Below, one piece after another: positions 8,582 to 15,553 of a stretch of 39,987 bases of DNA. The notes under the pieces are model-generated. The model was not told the origin of the DNA, did not search any database, and worked only from the letters and a program-made list of their open reading frames with translations. Both the position numbers and the translations under genes were made by a program. Numbering within the stretch: position 1 is the first letter of the stretch; every line of letters begins with the position of its first letter. The DNA is from Cyanobacteria bacterium RUI128 (GTDB lineage Bacteria; Cyanobacteriota; Vampirovibrionia; Gastranaerophilales; Gastranaerophilaceae), in NCBI GenBank assembly GCA_024695725.1, contig JAILHQ010000035.1, forward strand, positions 1-39,987, given 5' to 3'.

Positions 8582-9802
8582 TTATGCTGCTACTGCGTAG
8601 TATTGATCGATAAGAAGTTGTTGTTGATCTGCAGGAAGAGAGTTGAAGTAAGCTTGTTCCTGTGGATTGAGCATATTGTAGAAATCAGGTACAACTGTTT
8701 GGCTTGTCAATCCTGTAAAGATACCGATGTTTGCCGGATTTTTAGCAATTGCTAATGCATTTTGTGAGATTGTATTATTTGCATTGTAACCAATTTGTTG
8801 TTTTGCTATATCTAAGATTGAATTTCTTAATTGTTTGAATGTAGCTACCTTTTGTCTGGTTGTCAATGGGTTACCTGTTTCTTGAGATAATTTGTAAACT
8901 CCACTGTTATTGCTTGCGAAACGTTCAACCTGAGCCATTGCTCTGTCTTTTACAGCTTGCAGACCTTTCAGCCAGCCGCCATTTTCTGCATTTTTAGCAT
9001 CTTTAAATGTGTTATAGTATTCACTGAGTTTACCCTGTACTGCAGGTCTACCCTGAGTAGTTGCAGTTGCAGCTTGTGCTGATTGTCCGAACAGATAGGT
9101 CTTTGCATTTCCTATATTTTTCCAAGAATCAACGAATGTTTTACCAACAGCATTTTTGATACCACTCAAACCGTTGTATTTTGATGCTGCACCAGCTGCT
9201 GCTTGAGCTGCTTCTTCGGCAGTAGCACCATTAGCTAAAGCTTCTGCACTAGCAGCGCTACCTGCTGTTGCTTGTGCATAACTTCTAGCACCAACTGCTG
9301 TTGCAGCTAGTGTTGCAGCACTTGAACCCATTGACTGCCATGCTGCTTCTGCTTCAGCATCAGTTGTTGCAGTTGCTATATTGTAGCCGGCTTTAACTGC
9401 ACCAACGCCGCCTACAACAGCACCGGTTGCCAATAATATTGGTGTAAGAGCACCACCTGTTAAAACATTACCTGCAATAAATGCACCTGCTATTAATACT
9501 GATTTCAATGTGCTTCCAAGGCTCCATTCGCCTTTCTCATTTTTAAATGGGCTTGTTATAAAATTCCAAACACCTTTACCGATGTTCTTCAAAGCGCCAA
9601 AAATTCCGATCTTACCGTCATCTTTACCGTCTTCTGTGTTATCACGCTGCTGAGTTGGAGCATAAGTCGGTGATGTTGATGGTCTAAATATCGGAGTTGT
9701 ATTAATTGGATTTATCAATCCAGGATAATTTTGATTTCTGTTGTTGTAATAATCTACCAAATAAGGGTTGTAACCATAATTTCCAGTAACCAATGATGTC
9801 AT
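8582..9802 (-). CDS. Ala/Gly-rich hypothetical protein with a long hydrophobic glycine-zipper-like region
   Basis: I do not recognise this 406-residue protein. Residues 1-60 are Asn/Tyr/Pro-rich and lack a classical signal peptide. Residues about 98-140 are a long Gly/Ala-rich hydrophobic stretch (IAGAFIAGNVLTGGALTPIL then GAVVGGVGAVKAG). Residues 145-205 are extremely alanine-rich helix (TAEEAAQAAAGAAS). The C-terminal half is polar and helical, ending with the Gln-rich segment LPADQQQLLIDQYYAVAA. Such composition fits a secreted or membrane-inserting protein, but nothing shows function. GGAAAGGAA lies close before the ATG. Upstream is a very long non-coding region holding 90-bp tandem repeats and a short motif that also occurs in the leaders of the paralogous genes at 24-27 kb. 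Confidence 0.85.
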   Translation of the reverse strand: MTSLVTGNYGYNPYLVDYYNNRNQNYPGLINPINTTPIFRPSTSPTYAPTQQRDNTEDGKDDGKIGIFGALKNIGKGVWNFITSPFKNEKGEWSLGSTLKSVLIAGAFIAGNVLTGGALTPILLATGAVVGGVGAVKAGYNIATATTDAEAEAAWQSMGSSAATLAATAVGARSYAQATAGSAASAEALANGATAEEAAQAAAGAASKYNGLSGIKNAVGKTFVDSWKNIGNAKTYLFGQSAQAATATTQGRPAVQGKLSEYYNTFKDAKNAENGGWLKGLQAVKDRAMAQVERFASNNSGVYKLSQETGNPLTTRQKVATFKQLRNSILDIAKQQIGYNANNTISQNALAIAKNPANIGIFTGLTSQTVVPDFYNMLNPQEQAYFNSLPADQQQLLIDQYYAVAA

Positions 9803-10748
9803 AATAATTCCTTTCCGAATTTCTTCTTGATAGTGTGAGTAACGTGTTGTTATAAAATTGTTCAGCTGAAGTCAAATATATGCACTTTTTCTGCCCTGGT
9901 CCCGCATACCGTAATGCCATCAGAAATTAAGTACGCAAATAATTTACGCACCTTTACCTGATAATTCCCGGTAAGACGATTAGAGCTACGTATTGTGTAG
10001 TGTGTTGTAATATATATTGTGTGTGCACTATTCCAATGTGTACAAAGCGTATGCATCCGTCTAATGCTATATAATCCTAATATCCTGAGATATTAAAATC
10101 CGTGTTGATATGTAATTGTATTCAGACTGCATACTGAATGTACGCATCCTGTAATGCTATATAATCTCAATATCCTGCGATATTAAAATTCGTATTAATA
10201 TGTAATTGTATTCAGACTGCATACTAAACGTACGCATCCTGTAATGCTATATAATCTCAATATCCTGCGATATTAAAATTCGTATTGATATGTAATTGTA
10301 CTCATGCTGCATACTAAATGTACGCAACAAACTTAACTACTCAGATAACGCAATTATGCATGCGCACCTGTGCAATCCTGTGTGTAGTGGTGTAACTGAT
10401 ATAAAATAGTAATTATGAAATAATATATATAAATCTACCAATGACGGTAGGATTATTTTCCTTACAACATCCGAAGATATAGAGATTAAACCCTTATATA
10501 CCGTACTCAGATGCCGCTACCTTATAGATAACTTTTTATTTAGTTGTAGTCTTACTTAATCACCAAAGAGCAATTTGTACGACCTTGTCGAGAACATACT
10601 TCAAATAAGCTATCCTGTTTGATAGTTATCTTATCCCAAGTCTATTAACATCTTAATTCCCGTACCTATATAAAGTTTTTTTTTTTGCCCGAAATTGCCT
10701 ATTTTAAAGGAATATTCCCAAAACACAGTAATAACGTACTTTTTCAGC
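9803..10748. other. Long intergenic region (946 bp) without a credible gene
   Basis: This is the longest gap in a tightly packed window. It holds, from left to right: the leader of the Ala-rich gene, with a TCCCGCATACCGTAATGC motif on the plus strand at 9900-9917; three 90-bp tandem repeats (10051-10320); an AT-rich stretch with a small CTACC-N6-GGTAG hairpin near 10434; and an 11-T run at 10676-10686. Open frames here are short, poorly composed and lack ribosome sites, so I call none of them. Confidence 0.75.
10051..10320. repeat. Three tandem 90-bp repeats
   Basis: Units run 10051-10140, 10141-10230 and 10231-10320 in exact 90-base register, and a fragment (TACGCA) starts a fourth at 10321. 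Units 2 and 3 differ at only about five positions; unit 1 is more diverged. Each unit contains the inverted repeat AATATC-N4-GATATT (7-bp arms in unit 1), and the unit borders carry a TGCATAC-N5-GTACGCA imperfect inverted repeat. There are no spacers, so it is not a CRISPR array. Possible roles are protein-binding sites upstream of the Ala-rich gene or a structured RNA. Confidence 0.95.
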
Positions 10749-11540
10749 TTAACATTTGTTAACATTTTTGTAAGTAAAATGTTTAACAAGAAGGAATAGT
10801 ACGGAAAGAGATATGAGTAAAACTGATATAAACTGCGGGAATGGCACACCAAAAACGTATTTCACGCAATCAACCCTTATATATTCAATAAAGAACCTGA
10901 CAACAGAATACAGTATCAGGTACCATGCAGTAATAACACCGTAGTTATCCTTATACTTTTTCATGACAAGATAGAGGATAAGAAAGATAAGCACATCAAG
11001 AAGTGACTCATACAAAAACGCCGGATGGAAATGATTCGAGGAAAAATAACGATCCGGTCTGAACTGTGGCTTTACGTACAGCCCCCACGGGAGATTTGTA
11101 GGAAGTCCGAACGCCTCCGAGTTAAAAAAGTTGCCCCATCTTCCTATTGCCTGGGCAAGAGGAAGCCCCATCGCAAAAATATCACACAGTTTCAGAAACG
11201 GCATACGGTTCAGTTTAGCCTGAAAAAATAACACGATTAATCCGCCCAAAATTGCGCCGTGAATGGACAACCCACCCTCTCTCAACGCAAAAATCTCCAT
11301 CGGATTTGATGAGTATTGAGCAAAATTTAATAAACAATAATACAACCTTGCACCAATTATTCCGCCAAGTATTACAGATGTTGCAATATTAGAAACCAGA
11401 TTAATACGAAAATACTCAACCATTGCTATTCTGTTTGATACTAGAACTCCTACAAAAATTGCAAACGCAAGTATTATCCCGTAATAATATATATTGAACC
11501 CGAATACGGTAATATAAGCACAATCAGGAGGAGTAAACAT
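10749..11540 (-). CDS. lgt: Prolipoprotein diacylglyceryl transferase
   Basis: Lgt moves a diacylglyceryl group from phosphatidylglycerol to the lipobox cysteine of prolipoproteins in the inner membrane. The product has 263 residues and about seven hydrophobic segments. Family signatures are present: GGLSIHGAILGG with the essential His, GRWGNFFNSEAFG with the essential Arg, HPAFLYES, and a late VVRFFIEYIR segment with a conserved Arg. I chose ATG at 11540, whose A is also the last base of the upstream TGA stop; a TTG one codon earlier is the alternative. It is co-transcribed with, and translationally coupled to, a gene for a lipoprotein that would itself be a substrate of this enzyme. Confidence 0.97.
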   Translation of the reverse strand: MFTPPDCAYITVFGFNIYYYGIILAFAIFVGVLVSNRIAMVEYFRINLVSNIATSVILGGIIGARLYYCLLNFAQYSSNPMEIFALREGGLSIHGAILGGLIVLFFQAKLNRMPFLKLCDIFAMGLPLAQAIGRWGNFFNSEAFGLPTNLPWGLYVKPQFRPDRYFSSNHFHPAFLYESLLDVLIFLILYLVMKKYKDNYGVITAWYLILYSVVRFFIEYIRVDCVKYVFGVPFPQFISVLLISLSVLFLLVKHFTYKNVNKC

Positions 11541-12127
11541 CAATATGCAGATCCTGTATAGCCAAGTTTAACCAACACTTTTTCCATATCAGAAATATGA
11601 GCATTAACTTCAACAGTCTTTTGTTCAGAGTTAATCATCTCGATATATTTCCTGTAGTTTGCAATAGAGGTTAGATAACCTTCTATCATTTTTTCCTTCA
11701 CATCTGGTGATGCATTTTTATATATTTCCGCTGCAGGAACGTCTGATACAACATTTCCGTCCTCATTCGTCGATGCGACTTCGTCACATCCGAGAAGGGA
11801 ATCTGCATTATTTTCCTGGGCAACTGCCAGTGAATAATACGTATTTGCATACTTTGAATTGATACTCAGAGCTCTGTTCAGTTCTCCAATAGCCTTCGGA
11901 TACTGTTTCGCATTAATATACGCTACGCCCAGGTTATAATGGGTTTCATATACATTGTTATCTAAATCAAGACTTGCTTCCAGTCTTTCAATTGCAGAAG
12001 TATAATCACCCTTCTCCATATATGACTTTGCAGCATTATTCAATTCCTGTACTGCCATATTATTTATACATGCTGTTGATATTACAGCAACAAACAGAAT
12101 TGTTACAATAAATATCGCCTTTTTCAT
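11540..12127 (-). CDS. TPR-repeat lipoprotein
   Basis: This 195-residue lipoprotein has a signal peptide (MKKAIFIVTILFVAVISTAC) with lipobox STAC, so Cys20 should be lipidated. Residues about 28-95 form two TPR units (YETHYNLGVAYINAKQYPKA and NTYYSLAVAQENN); a polar insert and a long helical tail follow. TPR lipoproteins usually act as assembly scaffolds at the membranes, but no partner can be named here. GGGAG lies upstream of the ATG. The stop codon overlaps the lgt start, so the two genes are coupled. An inverted GGGG(A)TAAATA repeat sits just upstream of its ribosome site. Confidence 0.88.
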   Translation of the reverse strand: MKKAIFIVTILFVAVISTACINNMAVQELNNAAKSYMEKGDYTSAIERLEASLDLDNNVYETHYNLGVAYINAKQYPKAIGELNRALSINSKYANTYYSLAVAQENNADSLLGCDEVASTNEDGNVVSDVPAAEIYKNASPDVKEKMIEGYLTSIANYRKYIEMINSEQKTVEVNAHISDMEKVLVKLGYTGSAY

Positions 12128-12138
12128 AAATATCTCCC

Positions 12139-12162
12139 GGGGTAAATAAACTATTTATCCCC
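12139..12162. repeat. GGGGTAAATA inverted repeat between two minus-strand genes
   Basis: GGGGTAAATA, a short centre and TATTTATCCCC form arms of 10-11 bases with one bulge. It lies just upstream of the ribosome site of the TPR lipoprotein gene and belongs by sequence to the GGGGTAAAT repeats found elsewhere in the window. As mRNA it would form a hairpin. Confidence 0.6.
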
Positions 12163-12184
12163 AAATCTCCCACTTTTATTTGTA

Positions 12185-12532
12185 TCAGAACGGTTTTGTC
12201 TGATTAAGTTTTAATCTCAGTTCTCTAAATCTCGCAATATCTTCCTGAGAACGACCTGATTCTTTAAACACAGCCTGAGATGACGGATGTACCATCAAAA
12301 CATAATCCATATGTATCTCAAGGAAATTGTATCTTCTTGGCGGTTGCTTTGAATTTCTTGAATAAATCTCAGCATTCGTTACAGCCAAAAATCTTCTTTC
12401 CTTATCATTCAGCAAATCTGTAAGTTCTCTGTTTGTGTTTGTATATTTTGAAACATGAACAGTACCTTTGATGTCATGATCAGCTGTCAAAATACTAACT
12501 TCTATAGGTATTGTGTCGTTATTTTTTGCCAT
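12185..12532 (-). CDS. Small conserved-looking hypothetical protein
   Basis: I do not recognise this 115-residue protein with confidence. It begins MAKNNDTIPIEVSILTADHD and reads as a small beta-rich domain (IKGTVHVSKY, FLAVTNAEIY, FLEIHMDYVLMVHPSS) followed by a charged C-terminal helix. There is no signal peptide or membrane segment, so it is presumably cytoplasmic. AAAAGGAAA lies upstream of the ATG. It precedes the TPR lipoprotein and lgt genes on the same strand with a 57-base gap, so it may be in the same transcript. Codon composition matches the neighbours. Confidence 0.8.
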   Translation of the reverse strand: MAKNNDTIPIEVSILTADHDIKGTVHVSKYTNTNRELTDLLNDKERRFLAVTNAEIYSRNSKQPPRRYNFLEIHMDYVLMVHPSSQAVFKESGRSQEDIARFRELRLKLNQTKPF

Positions 12533-12621
12533 AATTTGAGTTTCCTTTTAGATAATTTTATAACAATTTATATATTATGTCTAGTATGTTAAATATTTTC
12601 ACAGTCGCAATCGGGGAATAA

Positions 12622-13092
12622 TCAGTCTTCTTTTGGGCTTTCAATCTCGAGCAGTTTTTGTTTAACCTCAGCGCCCCCGATATACCCAGAAATTTTACCG
12701 TCAGAGGCTATAATTCTGTGACATGGGATAATAATCGGGATAGGATTTTTATTGCACGCATTTCCCACTGCGCGCACAGCGTTTTCAGCAGATATAGACT
12801 TTGCAACATCTTTGTATGTACGAAGTTCTCCGTAGGGAACGGTTAGTAATTCAGACCATACTGTCTGTTGAAAATCTGTTCCTGAAGGGTTAAGTGGCAA
12901 ATCAAAGTCTTTTCTTTGCCCTAAAAAATACTCATTTAGCTGAACATTTGCCTCCTTTAAAACGTCCGTTTCAATTTGCTTGGCATTAAGCGGCTGTTTC
13001 ATGCACATATAATATACATTCGTTATAAACCCGTACTCTTCAGCAATCCCCAGTTTACCTATCAAAGTTTCATAATAAAACACTCTTTTCAT
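12622..13092 (-). CDS. ogt: Methylated-DNA-protein-cysteine methyltransferase
   Basis: This suicide repair enzyme takes the methyl group from O6-methylguanine in DNA onto its own cysteine. The 156-residue product carries the active-site motif IIIPCHRI with C124, the DNA-binding wing region (TVPYGELRTYKDVA, NAVRAVGNACNKNPIPI) and the trailing GYIGGAEVKQKLLEIE. It has a short N-terminal domain and no AdaA part, so it is of the Ogt/MGMT type. TATTAT (13105 down to 13100) ends 7 bases before the ATG, and no ribosome site is present, predicting a leaderless mRNA. It is divergent from the glycosyltransferase gene. Confidence 0.95.
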   Translation of the reverse strand: MKRVFYYETLIGKLGIAEEYGFITNVYYMCMKQPLNAKQIETDVLKEANVQLNEYFLGQRKDFDLPLNPSGTDFQQTVWSELLTVPYGELRTYKDVAKSISAENAVRAVGNACNKNPIPIIIPCHRIIASDGKISGYIGGAEVKQKLLEIESPKED

Positions 13093-13099
13093 AACTGGA

Positions 13100-13105
13100 A
13101 TAATA
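13100..13105 (-). promoter_or_regulatory. -10 box of ogt, predicting a leaderless mRNA
   Basis: TATTAT on the minus strand, with 7 bases between it and the ATG. The -35 is poor (TTGAGC at a 19-base spacing), so support rests on the -10 box and the missing ribosome site. Confidence 0.5.
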
Positions 13106-13171
13106 CCATATTATTTTACACATGGCTCAATCTTAAAAAAAGATATATAATACAATTTGGACGGAATAACA

Positions 13172-14047
13172 ATGGATTACCAAAAAGGAATAAGTATTAT
13201 AATACCCGTATTCAATGCTGAAGCATTTATTGAAAAATGCCTTAACAGCGTTGTAAACCAGACATTAAAAGAACTGGACATAATATGTGTTATAGATAAA
13301 AATTCCACTGATAATTCTGTAGCTATATGTCAAAAATATGCTCAAGAAGATAACAGAATCAGAGTATTAACCCCACAGAAAGGAACCGGTGCCGGATATA
13401 ACAGAAATATCGGAATAGAAACTATAACAAAAGAATATACGGGTTTTGTTGATGCTGACGACTACACCGACAACGATTATTTTGAAAAACTTTATTCTTG
13501 CGCCCAATCTTATGATGCCGATATTGCAATGGCCGAAATCAAAGTTATAGATTATGAAACCAATACAGTTGGTTTTGAAAGAAGATACCCATATACAATT
13601 GAATACACAATCTATGACAAAATGTCACTGATACAAGAAGGTGTCTGTTGGGATAAAATATACAAAACCGATTTAATTCACAAAAATAATATCCGTTTCC
13701 CGGAGAATGTTCTGCACGAAGATAACATGTTCACCCTGGAAGTACTTGAAGCAGCAAATAAACTTATTACTGTCCCAGGTATCTTCTACCACTGGATAAG
13801 AAATTCCGGCTCTGTATGTTTTAACAATGATTATGAAACAAAACGCAGAGATGATGCAAACACTGTAATGGATATGGTTATTCAACACGTTAAAAATAAA
13901 AAATATAACTATGCTACATCAAAGTTGATTTTTGATTTTATGGTGTCACACTTCGGCGTACTTGCATTACAATCTCAAGAATACAGAATACCACTGGCTA
14001 TTGCACTTAATACCGCACTAAAAAATGCAAAAGATTACTATGAATAA
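13172..14047 (+). CDS. Family 2 glycosyltransferase
   Basis: This GT-A fold enzyme transfers a sugar from a nucleotide sugar to an unknown acceptor. The 291-residue product opens with the classic GT2 nucleotide-binding strand (GISIIIPVFNAEAFIEKCLN, residues 6-25), has SVVNQTLKELDIICVIDKNS next, and carries a DxD-type metal site in TGFVDADDYTDNDYF. No transmembrane segment is visible, so it is a soluble or peripheral enzyme, as in surface polysaccharide or teichoic-like assembly. I chose ATG at 13172; an in-frame TTG at 13157 would add five residues. A TATAAT box at 13146-13151 is the likely -10. The HAD phosphatase gene follows after 23 bases. Confidence 0.9.
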   Translation: MDYQKGISIIIPVFNAEAFIEKCLNSVVNQTLKELDIICVIDKNSTDNSVAICQKYAQEDNRIRVLTPQKGTGAGYNRNIGIETITKEYTGFVDADDYTDNDYFEKLYSCAQSYDADIAMAEIKVIDYETNTVGFERRYPYTIEYTIYDKMSLIQEGVCWDKIYKTDLIHKNNIRFPENVLHEDNMFTLEVLEAANKLITVPGIFYHWIRNSGSVCFNNDYETKRRDDANTVMDMVIQHVKNKKYNYATSKLIFDFMVSHFGVLALQSQEYRIPLAIALNTALKNAKDYYE

Positions 14048-14057
14048 ATGTTTGTAG

Positions 14058-14063
14058 TAAAAT
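14058..14063 (+). promoter_or_regulatory. -10 box of the HAD phosphatase gene, predicting a leaderless mRNA
   Basis: TAAAAT ends 7 bases before the ATG at 14071, and there is no ribosome site. The -35 (TTACTA at 17 bases spacing) is weak, so readthrough from the glycosyltransferase gene is also possible. Confidence 0.45.
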
Positions 14064-14070
14064 ATCTGTT

Positions 14071-14712
14071 ATGCGAGAGAAAATTATAGTCAGTGACTTT
14101 GACGGAACAATAACGAAAACAGATACTCTGTCAAAATTTTTAGAAGATTATGCCGATGATAAATGGCTGGACATTGAAAATGACTGGAGAGACGGTAAAT
14201 TCGGTTCTCAGGAATGTCTGGTCAGACAGTTTGCTCTTGTGCCTAATCTTACCCCAAGGCTTGTCGATGAGTTTCTTGACACAATGAGTATTGACGAAGG
14301 ATTTATACCTTTTTGTAAAATGGCTCAGTACAACAATATTCCCGTTGTTATTTTATCTGACGGACTGGACTATTTTATAAATAAGATACTGGAAAAAAAT
14401 AATATTGATTTTGTTAATGTAATAACAAATCACGCATATTTTGATGACAGAGGAAAATTTATAATAGAATTTCCGAATGACTCTAAACATTGTACAAACA
14501 ATGCAGGAACATGCAAGTGCAAGGTAGTAAAAAACCTTAAAAAACTCTATAAACAGGTTATATACGTAGGAGACGGGGCATCTGATTTTTGTGTATCAAA
14601 AGAACCTGACATAGTATTTGCAAAAGCCGGGCTTGCGGAATATTGCACACAAAACAACATTGAACACAAAAAGTACAAAACCTTTAATGATATTTCAAAC
14701 GAAATCTTTTAA
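14071..14712 (+). CDS. HAD-superfamily phosphatase, MtnX/phosphoserine phosphatase-like
   Basis: The 213-residue protein shows the HAD motifs of the subclass IB phosphatases: motif I VSDFDGTITKTDT (nucleophile D9), motif II VVILSDGLDYF with the Ser, and motif IV VIYVGDGASDFCV with the acidic metal ligands. The segment NNAGTCKCKVV before motif IV resembles the C-GTCK signature of the MtnX-like family (2-hydroxy-3-keto-5-methylthiopentenyl-1-phosphate phosphatase). Other methionine-salvage genes are absent, so the substrate is open. The gene lies 23 bases after the glycosyltransferase and converges on the MarR gene with only 3 bases between stop codons. Confidence 0.87.
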   Translation: MREKIIVSDFDGTITKTDTLSKFLEDYADDKWLDIENDWRDGKFGSQECLVRQFALVPNLTPRLVDEFLDTMSIDEGFIPFCKMAQYNNIPVVILSDGLDYFINKILEKNNIDFVNVITNHAYFDDRGKFIIEFPNDSKHCTNNAGTCKCKVVKNLKKLYKQVIYVGDGASDFCVSKEPDIVFAKAGLAEYCTQNNIEHKKYKTFNDISNEIF

Positions 14713-14715
14713 ATC

Positions 14716-15171
14716 TTACTTATTTCTTTCGGCAAATGCATCTACATGTTCTCTGAAATTGTCGATATATTTCTTATACGACTCAACAAGAGTTTCAAAC
14801 TCGCTGATAGGCATAAGCTCAAGAGCTTTTCTTTCTACCTCAATAATAGGAAAAATCTTTGACTGCATATATTCACGTCCTTTTTCGGTAAGATAAATAT
14901 GCATGTTAGGATATTTTCCCGCTCTCAGTTCAATAAATTCTTCCTTCTGAAGTTTCTTAATTGTAGAGTTTACGGTCTTCTTATTAAGATAACTTATTTC
15001 AGATATTTCCTTTTGAAGGCAACCTTCGCCTAAATCCAAAATAGAAGACATAACAATAAATGCACCTTCAGGAACATTTTTCGCTGAAAGCAACTTTTCA
15101 TATATGCTGCTTATCTCACTCAGCATACCGTTTATATGTCTTAATTTATTGTCGGCGCTTAAAATTGGCAT
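14716..15171 (-). CDS. MarR-family transcriptional regulator
   Basis: This is a 151-residue dimeric winged-helix regulator. The central HTH (LQKEISEISYLNKKTVNSTIKKLQ, about residues 52-75) is followed by a wing with EEFIELRAGKY and IYLTEKGREY, the usual MarR arrangement, and by a C-terminal dimerisation helix. The gene is divergent from the aminotransferase operon, and the 382-base gap between them holds three related palindromes of MarR-operator type. It probably represses itself and that operon until a ligand binds; direction of control and ligand are inference. It is not obviously FabT or another named member. Confidence 0.9.
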   Translation of the reverse strand: MPILSADNKLRHINGMLSEISSIYEKLLSAKNVPEGAFIVMSSILDLGEGCLQKEISEISYLNKKTVNSTIKKLQKEEFIELRAGKYPNMHIYLTEKGREYMQSKIFPIIEVERKALELMPISEFETLVESYKKYIDNFREHVDAFAERNK

Positions 15172-15244
15172 AATAACCCCTTTTTCATTTTAAACATAAT
15201 AACACGAAACCTGATATTAAAAGAAAAAAATTTACAAAAGTTAA

Positions 15245-15262
15245 TGGTCCGAACTCAGACCA
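15245..15262. promoter_or_regulatory. Palindrome 1 of 3, candidate MarR operator
   Basis: TGGTC-N8-GACCA. The bases before it (AAAAATTTACAAAAGTTAA) recur almost identically before palindrome 3, making a direct repeat of about 38 bases. It is the site nearest the MarR start and so may serve autoregulation. Confidence 0.65.
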
Positions 15263-15371
15263 GTTTTTTTTACAATTAGCCATGACATGCGCACTATAAA
15301 AGAATTTCAAGAACTATGTCAAATAAAGATGAAAGTTTAATGTATGTGTGGAACAAAATACTAAATTTCAC

Positions 15372-15397
15372 AAAATAGTCTGAATTCGGACTATTTT
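15372..15397. promoter_or_regulatory. Palindrome 2 of 3, candidate MarR operator
   Basis: AAAATAGTC-N8-GACTATTTT, with the centre TGAATTCG itself nearly symmetric. Together with sites 1 and 3 it gives the consensus GTCYGAAYTCRGAC. Confidence 0.65.
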
Positions 15398-15450
15398 TTA
15401 TAACCTTAATATTCAGATAAAACAAGACATTTAAAAAATTTACAAAAGTT

Positions 15451-15472
15451 AATGGTCTGAGTTAAGACCATT
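15451..15472. promoter_or_regulatory. Palindrome 3 of 3, candidate MarR operator
   Basis: AATGGTCT-N6-AGACCATT, perfect 8-base arms. It lies about 80 bases before the aminotransferase start, where it would overlap or flank that promoter. Confidence 0.7.
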
Positions 15473-15510
15473 TACATTTAAAATCTTGTATGATATCTTG
15501 TAAAAAATAT

Positions 15511-15526
15511 GGCACATAAATGTGCC
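15511..15526 (+). promoter_or_regulatory. Hairpin or operator upstream of the aminotransferase start
   Basis: GGCACA-TAAA-TGTGCC is a perfect 6-bp stem with a 4-base loop, 27 bases before the ATG. It may be in the mRNA leader or be a separate protein site. I could not place a convincing -35/-10 pair here. Confidence 0.45.
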
Positions 15527-15553
15527 AATGGGAAACTTTAGTGAGGGAAAAAA

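Noticed and set aside
10051..10320. CRISPR array
   Set aside because: The 90-base units abut without spacers, and no cas genes are present.
9803..10748. Replication origin
   Set aside because: Long AT-rich gap with repeats, but no DnaA-box clusters (TTATCCACA-like) and no dnaA, dnaN or gidB neighbours; mnmG alone is 20 kb away.
10631..10852. Small ORF downstream of lgt
   Set aside because: It overlaps the lgt end in another frame and has no ribosome site or recognisable protein composition.
14071..14712. Naming the HAD phosphatase mtnX or serB
   Set aside because: Motifs fit the subclass, but no methionine-salvage or serine genes are near to support either substrate.
15245..15270. Palindrome 1 as a Rho-independent terminator (followed by T run)
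   Set aside because: Only a 5-bp stem, no gene ends upstream on the plus strand within range, and it matches two other palindromes without such a role.
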